Below, piece after piece: positions 1-10,421 of a DNA stretch of 64,000 nt. Under the pieces are notes generated by a model. The model was given only the letters and a program-made list of their open reading frames with translations. It had not been told where the DNA came from and did not search any database. Position 1 is the stretch's first letter. Each line of letters opens with the position of its first letter. The translations under genes and the position numbers were made by a program. The DNA comes from Gammaproteobacteria bacterium (lineage in GTDB: Bacteria; Pseudomonadota; Gammaproteobacteria; Steroidobacterales; Woeseiaceae), in contig JAACFB010000008.1 of assembly GCA_009937615.1 (NCBI GenBank), positions 1-64,000 of the forward strand, given 5' to 3'.

Positions 1-558
1 AAAGCGCGCCAGGGCGTGCGCTACCCGATGCTCGAGAAGCTGATCGTGGCCAACCCTGAAACGCTGGAGCCGGTGCCGCGTGACGGTACAACCATCGGCG
101 AGGTCATGTTCCGGGGCAACATCGTGATGAAAGGTTATCTGAAAAACCCTGACGCCAGCCGCAAAGCATTCGCGGGCGGCTATTTTCACTCCGGCGACCT
201 CGCGGTATGCCACCCTGATGGCTACATCGAGATCAAGGATCGATCCAAGGATGTGATCATTTCCGGTGGCGAGAACATATCGAGCATCGAGGTTGAATCG
301 ATACTTTACCGTCACCCGAAGGTACTCGAGGCCGCCGTGGCCGCGATGCCGGATCACAAGTGGGGCGAGAGCCCGTGCGCCTTTGTCTCGCTTCGTCCCG
401 ACGCCGGTGCGGTCAGCGAACAGGAGATCATCGACTTCTGCCGCGATAACATGGCGCACTTCAAGGTGCCGCGACGAGTCGTTTTCGGCCCGCTGCCGAA
501 GACCTCGACCGGCAAGATCCAGAAATTTGAATTGCGCGAACGTGCCAGGCAACTATGA
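1..558 (+). CDS. AMP-dependent acyl-CoA synthetase/ligase, C-terminal part (5' truncated by window edge)
   Basis: YFHSGDLAVCHPDGYIEIKDRSKDVIISGGENISSIEVE and C-terminal PKTSTGKIQKFELRERA motifs of the AMP-binding family. Confidence 0.93.
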   Translation, partial: KARQGVRYPMLEKLIVANPETLEPVPRDGTTIGEVMFRGNIVMKGYLKNPDASRKAFAGGYFHSGDLAVCHPDGYIEIKDRSKDVIISGGENISSIEVESILYRHPKVLEAAVAAMPDHKWGESPCAFVSLRPDAGAVSEQEIIDFCRDNMAHFKVPRRVVFGPLPKTSTGKIQKFELRERARQL

Positions 559-1025
559 CCGATATCAAAACACTGCGAAGAATCCTCACCGACTATAAGC
601 GCGTCGCGGTCGTCGGACTGTCTGAAGACTGGTCGCGGCCAAGCAATTTCGTTGCCAAGTACCTGCTCGAACACGGCTTCGAGGTGATCCCGGTCAACCC
701 TAAGTACCCGTCGATACTGGGACAAACGTGCTATCCGGACCTTGCTTCGATTCCGACGCCGGTTGATATCGTCGACCTTTTTCAGCGGGCAGATCGGGTG
801 CCGCCTTTCGTCGACGATGCAATCGCAATCGGCGCCAAAGTCGTCTGGATGCAGCTCGGCATCGTGAACGAGGAAGCGGCAGAAAAAGCACGCGCCGCCG
901 GGCTCGAAGTGGTCATGGACCGCTGCATCAAGATCGAGTACGCACGCCTGTTCGGCGGTCTGAATACGATCGGCGTCAATACCGGCGTGATCTCCGCGCA
1001 GCGCCCTGTCGTGTTCAACCGCTAG
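555..1025 (+). CDS. CoA-binding domain protein (YccU-like)
   Basis: VAVVGLSEDWSRPSNFVAKYLLEHGFEVIPVNPKY...VDIVDLFQRADRVPPFVDDAIAIGAKVVWMQLGIVNEEAAEKARAAGLEVVMDRCIKIEYARL; 4-nt ATGA overlap with upstream gene. Confidence 0.9.
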   Translation: MTDIKTLRRILTDYKRVAVVGLSEDWSRPSNFVAKYLLEHGFEVIPVNPKYPSILGQTCYPDLASIPTPVDIVDLFQRADRVPPFVDDAIAIGAKVVWMQLGIVNEEAAEKARAAGLEVVMDRCIKIEYARLFGGLNTIGVNTGVISAQRPVVFNR

Positions 1026-1039
1026 AAGGAGCAAGCCCC

Positions 1040-2329
1040 ATGGCCGATCGAAAATTCGGGATTGAGACCCTTTGCCTGCACGCGGGCCAGATTCCTGATC
1101 CCGTGACGGGCGCCCGTGCGGTGCCTATCTACCAGACCACGTCGTATGTGTTCGACGATGCCGAGCACGCTGCCAGCCTCTTCAATCTGCAGACCTTCGG
1201 CAACACCTATGTTCGGATGACCAACCCGACCACCGCGGTGTTCGAAGAGCGCATGGCCTCGCTTGAGAACGGCCGGGCAGCGCTCGGCGTCAGTTCCGGC
1301 ATGGCCGCGCAGATGACCGCGATCTTGACGCTGATGGAGCAGGGTGACGAACTGGTGTCGGCCAAGACGCTCTATGGCGGCACTTTCTCGCAGTTCGATG
1401 TGACGTTCCGGAAAATGGGGATAGAGACGACGTTTGTCGACTCCGACGACCCGGAGAATTTTCGGCGAGCGATTACAGGGAAAACCCGTGCGCTTTATGC
1501 TGAAACGATCGGCAACCCCACCAACAACGTGATCGACATCGAGGCTATTGCGGCGATCGCGCACGAGGCGGGCATCCCGTTGATCGTCGACAACACATTT
1601 GCCACGCCGTATTTATGCAAGCCGATCGACTATGGTGCCGATATCGTCGTGCACTCGGCGACGAAGTTCATCGGCGGGCATGGCACGAGCATGGGCGGCG
1701 TCATGATCGAATCCGGCAATTTCGACTGGGGTAACGGCAATTTTCCGGGCATGGTCGAGCCGTCAGCGGGCTACCACGGCATCCGGTTTTACGAAACTTT
1801 CGGCGATTTCGGATTCACGATGAAGGCTCGGTGCGAAACCTTGCGCACGCTCGGCCAGGCGATGAGCCCGTTCAACGCCTTTATGATGCTGCAGGGCCTT
1901 GAAACACTGCCGGTGCGCATGGACCGTCACTGCGAAAACGCGCGGGGCGTGGCGCAGTTTCTGCTAGCCCATCCCGCGGTAAGCTGGGTCAATTACGCCG
2001 GGCTCGAAGACAATCCGTACCGCGAACAGGTAAAGAAATATCTCCCCAAAGGCGCAAGCTCGATCATGACCTTCGGAGTCAAGGGCGGTAGCAATGCAGG
2101 CCGGGAGTTTATCGACAATGCGCAATTCATGAGCCACCTTGCAAACGTCGGCGACGCGCGAACGCTGATAATCCATCCGGCATCGACCACGCATCGGCAG
2201 CTCAGCGAAGAGCAACAGCTGGCAGCGGGGATCACCCCGGACATGGTGCGTATCTCGGTCGGACTCGAGACGCTCGACGATATCCTTTGGGATCTCGACC
2301 AGGCGCTGAGCCCTTCGGCCGGGCGTTAA
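1040..2329 (+). CDS. metY: O-acetylhomoserine aminocarboxypropyltransferase/sulfhydrylase (Cys/Met metabolism PLP enzyme)
   Basis: FGIETLCLHAGQIPDPVTGARAVPIYQTTSYVFDD...VHSATKFIGGHGTSMGG PLP-lysine motif; AGGAG RBS upstream. Confidence 0.93.
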   Translation: MADRKFGIETLCLHAGQIPDPVTGARAVPIYQTTSYVFDDAEHAASLFNLQTFGNTYVRMTNPTTAVFEERMASLENGRAALGVSSGMAAQMTAILTLMEQGDELVSAKTLYGGTFSQFDVTFRKMGIETTFVDSDDPENFRRAITGKTRALYAETIGNPTNNVIDIEAIAAIAHEAGIPLIVDNTFATPYLCKPIDYGADIVVHSATKFIGGHGTSMGGVMIESGNFDWGNGNFPGMVEPSAGYHGIRFYETFGDFGFTMKARCETLRTLGQAMSPFNAFMMLQGLETLPVRMDRHCENARGVAQFLLAHPAVSWVNYAGLEDNPYREQVKKYLPKGASSIMTFGVKGGSNAGREFIDNAQFMSHLANVGDARTLIIHPASTTHRQLSEEQQLAAGITPDMVRISVGLETLDDILWDLDQALSPSAGR

Positions 2330-2377
2330 CCGCAGATGGCCCTTGCGGTCGATATCGCGAAGAGCAAGAAACGCGGC

Positions 2378-2414
2378 CCTGAACCCGCTTGAGCAAAGCT
2401 CTTCACGGGTCAGG
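2378..2414. terminator. hairpin between convergent metY and copA-like genes, possible bidirectional terminator
   Basis: CCTGAACCCGCTTGAGCAAAGCTCTTCACGGGTCAGG: CCTG/CAGG, ACCCG/CGGGT and GAGC/GCTC arms; no clear T-tract. Confidence 0.35.
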
Positions 2415-2433
2415 CTTGCGCGTCAGGTGACCG

Positions 2434-4887
2434 TCAAAGCCGCGCGCGATTGAGTCGCAATGCGTTGGCGATGACAGAAACGGAGCTGAAGCTCATCGCG
2501 GCAGCCGCGAGCATCGGACTCAGAAGTATGCCGAAGGCCGGGTAGAGCACGCCTGCGGCGATTGGCACGCCCACCGAGTTGTAGACGAAAGCAAAAAACA
2601 GGTTCTGACGAATATTCTTCATCGTCGCACGGGAAAGGCGCCGTGCCCTGAGGAGTCCCTGCAGATCGCCCTTGACGAGCGTTATGCCGGCGCTCTCCAT
2701 CGCGATATCAGTTCCGGTGCCCATGGCGATCCCGACGTGTGCCTGGGCGAGCGCGGGCGCATCGTTGATCCCGTCGCCCGCCATCGCCACGATCCGGCCA
2801 CGCTCCTGAAGTTGGCGGACGTGCTGCGCTTTCTCATTTGGCAGGACGCCCGCTACGACCTCGTCGAGGCCGAGCTCGCGGGCGACGGCTCGTGCCGTCG
2901 TTTCGCTGTCACCGGTCAGCATGATGATGCTTACCCCGTCCTTGTGGAGCGCATCGATGGCGGCAGCCGATGTTGCCTTGATAGGGTCTGCGACACCGAG
3001 CAGACCGGCTGCCTTGCCGCCGATGACGACAAACATGACGGTCTGACCTTCCGCTCTCAGCGACTCGGCTTTTTCGGCCAGTTCGCCCGCAGCAATGCCG
3101 AGCGAATCCAGCAACGCGAGGTTGCCCAAGGCCACCTGTCGGCCGTCAACCGTGCCCGTGATCCCTTTGCCCGTGAATGACTCGAACTGCTCCAATGTCC
3201 CGAGATCGACTTTACGCTCGACGGCACCCAGGACGATGGCCGTTGCCAGGGGATGCTCGCTGCCTTTTTCGAGCGTAGCCGCATACCGCAGCAGCAGCTG
3301 CGCGTCGAACGCATCGGCGGGCTCGATATGCACGAGCTTCGGCTTGCCCTCGGTCAGCGTACCGGTTTTGTCGACAACGAGCGTGTCGACCTGCCGCATG
3401 ATCTCGATGGACTCCGCATCCCTGAACAGGACGCCTGCCGTCGCACCCTTGCCAGTGGCCGTCATCACCGACATCGGTGTCGCAAGCCCCAGCGCGCAGG
3501 GACAGGCGATGATCAGCACGGCCACCGCATTGATCAGCGCGTAGGACATGGCCGGTTCGGGTCCGACGACAGCCCAGACGACAAAAGTAATGACGGCAGC
3601 CAGTACGACAGTCGGCACGAAATAGCCTGCAACAACGTCGGCCAGTTTCTGGATCGGAGCGCGGCTGCGCTGCGCGGTCGCGACCATCTGGACGATCTGT
3701 GCGAGCAAGGTATCACTGCCCACCCGGCGGGCCTCGATGATCAGGCTGCCGGTGCCGTTGACCGTCGCACCGATTGCGCTATCGCCAACCTGTTTTTCGA
3801 CCGGTATCGGTTCGCCCGTGATCATCGACTCGTCGATGCTGCCTGTCCCCTCGACGATGTCGCCGTCCACCGGTATCTTCTCTCCCGGGCGCACCCGCAA
3901 ACGATCACCGACCCGCACCTGATCGAGCGGCACGTCCCGTTCACTGCCGTCCGGATCGATTCGCCGGGCAGTCCGGGGAGCGAGTTCCAGCAGCGCACGA
4001 ATGGCTGCGCCCGTGCGGCCACGGGCGCGCAGCTCCAGTACCTGGCCGAGCAACACCAGGGTAATGATTACGGCAGCCGCCTCGAAGTAGACGGCGACTT
4101 CGCCGTGAGCATCACGAAACGATGCGGGAAAAGCCGCCGGCACCATTGTCGCGACGAGACTGTAGGCATACGCGACACCGGTGCCCAGGCCGATCAACGT
4201 AAACATGTTCAGGCTTTTGTTGACGATGGATTGCCAGGCGCGAACGAAGAACGGCCAGCCACCCCACAGAACCACGGGGCTTGCGAACAGCAGTTCCAGC
4301 CAGGTTTGTGTCCGCTGCGATGCCAGGCCCGCAAACGAAAGCCCGAGCATTTCACCCATGGCGAGCAACAGCACAGGCACGCTGAGAACGGCGCTTACCC
4401 AAAGCCGGCGCGTCATGTCGACGAGTTCCGGATTCTGCTCCTGCTCCAGGGTTACGGTCACGGGTTCGAGCGCCATACCGCAGAGGGGACAGTCCCCAGG
4501 GACATCCTGGATCACTTCCGGGTGCATCGGGCAGGTGTACTGCGTTTTCGTCAGGGCGATAGGCGGCGATTCCGGTTCGAGCGCCATGCCGCACTTGGGG
4601 CAGGGCACGAACTCGTCTTCCCGCACTTCGGGGCACATCGGGCAGACATAGGGGCCGCTGCCAACGGGCTTTGCTACGGAGACAGGGCTCGCCGCCTGTT
4701 CCGGGTCCAGATAGTGAGCGGGATCATTCGCGAACTTATTTTTGCAGCCCGCGCAGCAAAAAAAATAGGTAGTGCCCTCGTAGTCGAATTGATGCGCTGA
4801 ATCGGCTTTGACGGTCATGCCGCAGACGGGATCCTGCAAACCGCCGGTTGCCGCATGGCACGGCTTTTGATCGTGAGAGACCATCAT
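2434..4887 (-). CDS. copA: Cu(I)/Ag(I)-type P1B ATPase with N-terminal YHS domain and two heavy-metal-binding (HMBD) motifs
   Basis: [34 protein letters not shown] (YHS), YVCPMCPEV / YTCPMHPEV repeats, CPC in [33 protein letters not shown]; start placed at Met 72/73 of the longer ORF (to 5100) to avoid overlap with the upstream gene. Confidence 0.92.
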   Translation of the reverse strand: MMVSHDQKPCHAATGGLQDPVCGMTVKADSAHQFDYEGTTYFFCCAGCKNKFANDPAHYLDPEQAASPVSVAKPVGSGPYVCPMCPEVREDEFVPCPKCGMALEPESPPIALTKTQYTCPMHPEVIQDVPGDCPLCGMALEPVTVTLEQEQNPELVDMTRRLWVSAVLSVPVLLLAMGEMLGLSFAGLASQRTQTWLELLFASPVVLWGGWPFFVRAWQSIVNKSLNMFTLIGLGTGVAYAYSLVATMVPAAFPASFRDAHGEVAVYFEAAAVIITLVLLGQVLELRARGRTGAAIRALLELAPRTARRIDPDGSERDVPLDQVRVGDRLRVRPGEKIPVDGDIVEGTGSIDESMITGEPIPVEKQVGDSAIGATVNGTGSLIIEARRVGSDTLLAQIVQMVATAQRSRAPIQKLADVVAGYFVPTVVLAAVITFVVWAVVGPEPAMSYALINAVAVLIIACPCALGLATPMSVMTATGKGATAGVLFRDAESIEIMRQVDTLVVDKTGTLTEGKPKLVHIEPADAFDAQLLLRYAATLEKGSEHPLATAIVLGAVERKVDLGTLEQFESFTGKGITGTVDGRQVALGNLALLDSLGIAAGELAEKAESLRAEGQTVMFVVIGGKAAGLLGVADPIKATSAAAIDALHKDGVSIIMLTGDSETTARAVARELGLDEVVAGVLPNEKAQHVRQLQERGRIVAMAGDGINDAPALAQAHVGIAMGTGTDIAMESAGITLVKGDLQGLLRARRLSRATMKNIRQNLFFAFVYNSVGVPIAAGVLYPAFGILLSPMLAAAAMSFSSVSVIANALRLNRARL

Positions 4888-4906
4888 TTGGCTCCTGAGG
4901 CCCGGG

Positions 4907-6382
4907 TTACTGTTGTCCGCCCAATGATACCGGAGTAGCCACGTCTTGATGTTTTTCGGCGCGCCGCGCGATTGCGTCCGCAAGGCCCCGGAACAGGAAC
5001 GTGTGCACCGGCAATAGTGCGTACCAGTAAAGCAGACCGGCGGGCCCGGCCGGGTGCCAGTAAGCGGTCGTGCTGAGTGTGCGATGCTCACCCCGGTCAC
5101 TGATTACGAACTCGAGCACTCCCGACCCCGGTCCCCGCATCTCCATCAATAGCGTAAGACGCTTTCCGGGTTCGGCCGCAATCACTCGCCAGGCGTCGAT
5201 TACGTCACCCACGCGAACATCGGTCGGATGGCGGCGGCGGCGACTGAAGCTGGGGCCTCCCGACAACCAATTGAGCAGCCGCCGCAAAAACCACAGCGTG
5301 TTCGCATAGTAGTAGCCTTCCTTGCCACCGAAAGCGGTTACCTGGCGCCATAGCGCACCGCTGCTTGCAAACGTATCCACCTCGCTGCCCGCTTTCTTCG
5401 CATAATAGGAGTATTCAGGGTGAAAGTTCCGGCAGACGATGGATCCTTCTGCCCAGTGTGCGCAGACGGCATTATTTTGCTCCACATCGAGTGCCGCCTG
5501 TATGGACTGCCGGAAGTCTTTGAGCTGCAGCGGAATCAGCCTGCGTATTTCATCGTCGTCTGCGATGACGTCGTGCTCAAGCCCGTCGATAAGCGCGCGA
5601 GCAATGTTGGTCGGGACCGCCGTCACGAGCTTGAGCCAGTAAGAGGATAACCGCGGCGTCAGGATCGGCAGACTCAACAGCCGGAAGTTCTTGCCGACTA
5701 ACTCGCCATACTGTCGCATCAGATCCTCGTAGCTCAGGGTCTCCGGGCCTCCGACATCGTAAATTTTGCCCTGCGTTTCCGGCATTCGAGCGACGCCGAT
5801 CAGATAGTCGAGCAGATCATCGAGCGCGATCGGCGTCGATCGGGACTGCACCCAGCGCGGTGTGATCATGATGGGCAGGTAGTTGACCAGGTCCCTGATG
5901 ATTTCATAGGCGGCCGAGCCCGGCCCGACGATCATCCCCGCGCGGATCTCGGTGACGGGAATGCGGCCGTGGCGAAGCGTGTCCCCGGTCGCCGCCCTGG
6001 ACTGGAGGTGCAGGGAGCTCGGGTTTTCGGGAATAAGGCCGCCGAGATAGACGATTCGACCGACCCCCGCGCGCGCTGCGGCGGCCGCAAAATTACGCGC
6101 CGCCTCGATGTCGAGTTCGGCGAAGTTTTGGCCGGCCGCCATCGAGTGCACAAGGTAGAACGCGACATCCACCTCAGCCAGCGCAGCATCCAGGGTCTCC
6201 GGGCGCAGCGCGTCGGCGGCGACAATGTCCACTCCCTGCCAGCCGCGTGCGGCCAGTACCGCCCGGTGCCGAGCCGCGGCGCGCACACGCCAGCCGGTGC
6301 TCTGGAGGCGGGGCGTCAGATTGGTGCCGATGTAGCCGCTGGCACCGAAAACCAGTGCCCTGGGCGCCTTATCACTACTCAT
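4907..6382 (-). CDS. NAD(P)-binding SDR-family protein with C-terminal DUF2867 domain
   Basis: [30 protein letters not shown] Rossmann start; [35 protein letters not shown]...[22 protein letters not shown]-terminal region. Confidence 0.88.
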   Translation of the reverse strand: MSSDKAPRALVFGASGYIGTNLTPRLQSTGWRVRAAARHRAVLAARGWQGVDIVAADALRPETLDAALAEVDVAFYLVHSMAAGQNFAELDIEAARNFAAAAARAGVGRIVYLGGLIPENPSSLHLQSRAATGDTLRHGRIPVTEIRAGMIVGPGSAAYEIIRDLVNYLPIMITPRWVQSRSTPIALDDLLDYLIGVARMPETQGKIYDVGGPETLSYEDLMRQYGELVGKNFRLLSLPILTPRLSSYWLKLVTAVPTNIARALIDGLEHDVIADDDEIRRLIPLQLKDFRQSIQAALDVEQNNAVCAHWAEGSIVCRNFHPEYSYYAKKAGSEVDTFASSGALWRQVTAFGGKEGYYYANTLWFLRRLLNWLSGGPSFSRRRRHPTDVRVGDVIDAWRVIAAEPGKRLTLLMEMRGPGSGVLEFVISDRGEHRTLSTTAYWHPAGPAGLLYWYALLPVHTFLFRGLADAIARRAEKHQDVATPVSLGGQQ

Positions 6383-6428
6383 TTTCGGTCCGTCGCGAGA
6401 TTAATCGCCCATACAAAGCGTGTCAGCA

Positions 6429-8096
6429 TTAAGTCGTATAGTCTCGAGCCTCGAGATAGCCGCAGGGGCAGACTTCGATGCACTTGCCGCAACCTTCGCA
6501 GGCATCAAGAGCAAGCGCAAGATAACGCCCGGGTCCTGCTTCCTCAATATGCGTGAAGCCGCCCACATTGCAGTACATGAAGCACTGCTCGCAATCAAAG
6601 CACAGGCCGCATGACATGCAGCGCTGAGCCTCCTGGAGGGCCTGTTGGTCATCGATCGTCTGGTCGATTTCGAGTTCCGGGTTGCTAAGCCAATCGTGCT
6701 CGGCGCGCCTGGGGCTGCACACACGCTGCTGCGCTCGATAATAGTCAGCCTTGACGTTTGTCGACTCCACGGGTTTGCGCGTCGGCGTGCGCGGCGGAGC
6801 CGGCTCCTCGCGCAGTTCGGCGTGGGCCGACTCGGCCGCAAGCCGTCCCTGCGCAATGGCCTGGCTCGCAATGCCGGGTCCGCGATCGTCACCGCCAGCC
6901 CAGATATTATTGTCGAGCCTGCCGTCCTCCTCGGTACGGAGCCAATTCCGGGCGTCGCCGAGTGGATCAATTCCGCGCCAATTTGGCGCCTGCGCAACTG
7001 CTGCGATAACGGCGTCCACCGGCAAGCGTTCCAGTTCGCCGGGAACCGGCACCGGGCGTCGCCGGCCGTTTTCGTCAGCCTCGCCGAGGCGCATGGCCTG
7101 GACTTCGACCTCTTGGATCTCGGTTCCCTGCCGGATGATTCGTGTCGGTGCAACCAGGTACCGGATCTTCACTCCCTCGCTGATCGCGTCCTCGACTTCG
7201 TGGGCGGCGGCCGGCATTTCCTCGGCGCTGCGGCGATAAAGCAGTGTGACCCCGGCGCCTTCACGCCTGGCGCTTCGTGCGGCGTCAATCGCGGTATTGC
7301 CGCCGCCGACGACAGCGACCTGTTTGCCCGTCAGCGATGCGATGCGCCGTTTCCGTTGCCGCAGGTAGTCGATCCCCGAGATCACTCCGGGTCCATCCTC
7401 TCCCGGGATACCCAGGTGCCTCGCAGCCTGGGCGCCGAGCCCGAGGAATATCAGGGTATGGCGATCGCGCAGCTCATCGAAGCTGATGTCCTTGCCGATC
7501 CTGAAGTTGCGCTCGAGGTTTATGCCGAGCTCGAATATCCGCCGGATCTCGGCATCGAGGACGTCCCTCGGCAGCCGGTAATCCGGAATAGCGTGGCGCA
7601 GCATGCCGCCAGGCAGGTCGTGCTCTTCGTAAACCGTTACGGAATAACCGCGTCGAGCCATCTGATAGGCGAACGAGAGACTGGCGGGCCCTGAGCCGAT
7701 AACCCCGACGGATTCCGGGTGCTGTTCCGGTGCTGGTTTTGCCAGTGCGAGTGAACGGGAGATACCCCAATCGCCGATGAAGCGTTCCATGGCATTGATC
7801 GAAATTGCTCCGTCTTTGCCTGCGCGCGTACACAGGCTCTCGCAGGGGTGCGGGCAGATTCGACCCAGGGTTGCGGGCAACGGGTTTAACTCCGTGAGTC
7901 TCTGCCAGGCTTTGTCGTAGGCATCTTGCAGGCCCAGCCCAAGCTTCTCGTGCTGGGCGATGATTCCAAGCCAGCCCCGAATGTCGCCGCTGTTCGGGCA
8001 CTGCGCCTGGCAGGGCGGTAGTTTCTCGAGCTGCTGTGCCAGCGTCCGAAACGGCTGTTCAGCCGGCGCACTCTGCCTCGATTCAGTGCTCGACAT
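6429..8096 (-). CDS. GltD/DsrL-like FAD/NAD(P) oxidoreductase with C-terminal ferredoxin-type Fe-S motifs
   Basis: VGVIGSGPASLSFAYQMARRGYSVTVYE, VAVVGGGNTAIDAARSARR; C-terminal CMSCGLCFDCEQCFMYC and CEGCGKCIEVCPCGYLEAR; start set at internal Met (MSSTESRQSAP). Confidence 0.87.
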   Translation of the reverse strand: MSSTESRQSAPAEQPFRTLAQQLEKLPPCQAQCPNSGDIRGWLGIIAQHEKLGLGLQDAYDKAWQRLTELNPLPATLGRICPHPCESLCTRAGKDGAISINAMERFIGDWGISRSLALAKPAPEQHPESVGVIGSGPASLSFAYQMARRGYSVTVYEEHDLPGGMLRHAIPDYRLPRDVLDAEIRRIFELGINLERNFRIGKDISFDELRDRHTLIFLGLGAQAARHLGIPGEDGPGVISGIDYLRQRKRRIASLTGKQVAVVGGGNTAIDAARSARREGAGVTLLYRRSAEEMPAAAHEVEDAISEGVKIRYLVAPTRIIRQGTEIQEVEVQAMRLGEADENGRRRPVPVPGELERLPVDAVIAAVAQAPNWRGIDPLGDARNWLRTEEDGRLDNNIWAGGDDRGPGIASQAIAQGRLAAESAHAELREEPAPPRTPTRKPVESTNVKADYYRAQQRVCSPRRAEHDWLSNPELEIDQTIDDQQALQEAQRCMSCGLCFDCEQCFMYCNVGGFTHIEEAGPGRYLALALDACEGCGKCIEVCPCGYLEARDYTT

Positions 8097-9513
8097 GCCG
8101 GTGCTCCGATTCGCTTTGAAGATCGTGTTCAGCGGCATGGCCAGGCATGTTGCTGGCCAGCAGGTTCCAGAGCAGGCTACCGATGTACGCCGGATGCAGG
8201 GTCCTCAGGAACACATCCGTGTAAGGTGCGCTGCCGCTGAACAGGTCCCAGAGGACGCCTGACATGCGTGGCGTTACGCTTGCCTGTCGCTGCTCGTTGA
8301 CCGTCATGCGCAAGACGCCGCGGCGCGCGAAGCGAGCCTTTTGCACCAGCGTGGCAAAAGCGAAGACCATCTTGCCAACCCGGTTGTCATTGTTGATCTT
8401 CTGGCATAGCGGCCAGTAATGGGCCTTGAAATCCTCGGCCATGATACCGTGAAATACCGCTGTCTTAGCGGCGGCCTTGGCGGTCCGGTACGCGGCGCCG
8501 ATGCCGTCCTTGAACAGCCGGGTTGTGCCGCTGTCGCCGATCATGACGAGCCGGTCGCCGTAAGCTGGTTTGGCCGCCCGGATATTGATGCGCGGGTAGC
8601 AGTGACAGGCATGGGCCGGAATCACGCCGCCCGGAAAACAATTTCTGACCTCGGGCGATTCGAAGAACTTTTCCATCAGCTCGTCATCGATGTCGTCGCC
8701 CAGGAGACACAGCGTCACGTAATCGCCCTTGGGAATCAATGCTGCAAATTCCAGCCTCGGGATATCGAGCAGGAAAACATGCATCGACGGGCCGAACGTG
8801 TTCCTGATGACCTCGCGACCCAGCTTGAACTCGCAAATGAACGTTTTTGTTCTTTCGGGCCGCCGAAACTCCTGCGTCTGCTGTTCGAGGGTCTCCATCA
8901 GGCGGCTGTTCACTCCGGTCGCAACCACCACCAGGTCGTAAGTATCGCAGTGTTGATCCGCACTGGTAACTTGCATGCCGTCCATGTTGCGGCGGACATC
9001 CGTAACCAGTTTATGGATCACCCGTGCCCCGCTATTTTGCGCCATGTCCAGCAGGTAGCCGTCAAAGCTGTGCGTATCCAGTGGTTCTGAGTTTCGCGGG
9101 CCATTGCCGCGGTAAATGGCGGCAATGCGCTTCTCATTAAGCGGTGTTGCGATCTCGACATCACCCACATCCATGTGCAGCGTGTACGATTCGATGCCCC
9201 GTTGAACCACGTCCTCGGGCAGCATGATGCCCTCGGTCGCAAGGCGCTGGACAAGCGACTCGGAAACGATTCCGCCGCAGTGATTGCAGCCGGCAGGTCC
9301 CCGGTGACAGAAATGCCGCGGTTCGTAAATGTCGACGTCGATATCCAACGCGATGGTGTCGGCCATGTTCAGCAAGAAATAGCTGAACATCGAGCCGGCA
9401 GGTCCTGCGCCGATGACGGCAATTCGGGAGCCGTCTTGCAGCGTGCCGGGCTGGACCGGGCGCGCCTGCTGAGCGCGTTCGCTCAGGTAACTCAGATTTC
9501 CAGCGGTATCCAT
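8083..9513 (-). CDS. geranylgeranyl-reductase-like FAD-dependent oxidoreductase
   Basis: RIAVIGAGPAGSMFSYFLLNMAD FAD-binding motif; CHRGPAGCNHCGGIVSESLVQRL Cys motif; PAYGDRLVMIGDSGTTRLFKDGIGAAYRTAKAAAKTAV; start at MDTAGNLSYL. Confidence 0.82.
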   Translation of the reverse strand: MDTAGNLSYLSERAQQARPVQPGTLQDGSRIAVIGAGPAGSMFSYFLLNMADTIALDIDVDIYEPRHFCHRGPAGCNHCGGIVSESLVQRLATEGIMLPEDVVQRGIESYTLHMDVGDVEIATPLNEKRIAAIYRGNGPRNSEPLDTHSFDGYLLDMAQNSGARVIHKLVTDVRRNMDGMQVTSADQHCDTYDLVVVATGVNSRLMETLEQQTQEFRRPERTKTFICEFKLGREVIRNTFGPSMHVFLLDIPRLEFAALIPKGDYVTLCLLGDDIDDELMEKFFESPEVRNCFPGGVIPAHACHCYPRINIRAAKPAYGDRLVMIGDSGTTRLFKDGIGAAYRTAKAAAKTAVFHGIMAEDFKAHYWPLCQKINNDNRVGKMVFAFATLVQKARFARRGVLRMTVNEQRQASVTPRMSGVLWDLFSGSAPYTDVFLRTLHPAYIGSLLWNLLASNMPGHAAEHDLQSESEHRHVEH

Positions 9514-9669
9514 CTCGATCCCAATACCTTGCTGCGGCGCTGGCCGCAATCTTGTCTCACTGGCGCGCCAAACCAAATTTCGTGCCCGCAGATGACAACG
9601 TTCCTATCGGCTGTAACGCGGATCATCGATCGGCCTGTCGCCAGGCGCTGATTTATGCAATCGTCTCTG

Positions 9670-10107
9670 TTAAACCTTTTCCTCGTAGTGCGCCAATCGA
9701 TCGGTCAGATCCCGAATTCGATGCGACATTGTCTTGATGATGCGGAAAGCGAGAGACGGGTCCTCGTGAATGCCGCCCAGAAAATTCTTCTTGTCGATCG
9801 TAAGGACGCGGGCAGGCCCAAGCGCGCGGATCGTCGCCGTACGGGTTTCCTCTTCGAACAGGGCCATCTCGCCAAAGAATTCATTGGCGCCCATTTTCCG
9901 CAGCCGCAGCTCCTTACCGTTCGCCTCAGCGATGGCCTCGACTTCGCCCTTCTGGATCACGAACATGCAGTCGCCCATTTCGCCCTGACGGACGATGACC
10001 TCGCCATCGTTATATTCTTTCCCCAGGTTAGCCACGGTATTCGTCCTGAAAAAGATTCTTGATCGAGCCGCTCCCCGGTGTGCCTCTTTACCGGGTGTTA
10101 CCCGCAA
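9670..10107 (-). CDS. cyclic nucleotide-binding (CNB) domain protein, no DNA-binding domain apparent
   Basis: YNDGEVIVRQGEMGDCMFVIQKGEVEAIAE...LRKMGANEFFGEMALFEEETRTATIRALGPARVLTI; true start may lie downstream at a GTG near VANLGKEYNDGE. Confidence 0.85.
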   Translation of the reverse strand: MRVTPGKEAHRGAARSRIFFRTNTVANLGKEYNDGEVIVRQGEMGDCMFVIQKGEVEAIAEANGKELRLRKMGANEFFGEMALFEEETRTATIRALGPARVLTIDKKNFLGGIHEDPSLAFRIIKTMSHRIRDLTDRLAHYEEKV

Positions 10108-10421
10108 GACCGCCCTCTAGTCCGATCGTCGCAAACTCGTTCGACCCGGCAGATCGCTCAATTACCAGTATTCTAGTCGTATCAACCCGCTTTAAGAGTA
10201 AGTAGTTCAATCGGGTTCCTGCGGGAAGTGCGTATACGCCGGACCGCCGGCACCCGGCCGGCCGCCTGGTAGCCGGATTCCGGTTCACGCTTGCCTATGA
10301 GCTGGCGACAGGTAAGTATGATGGCTTCATTAACCGCAGTGCCCCGGAGGCGGCTCATGAAAACTGCCGGACTAATTACCCTGCGCGGTGCGACGCCCGA
10401 CCGCACGGCTCCGGCTGTCAT

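Noticed and set aside
3253-4800. 515-aa plus-strand ORF antisense to the Cu-ATPase
   Set aside because: His/Arg/Gln-rich low-complexity translation with no family motif; opposite strand encodes a strongly conserved P-type ATPase. GC-rich antisense open frame.
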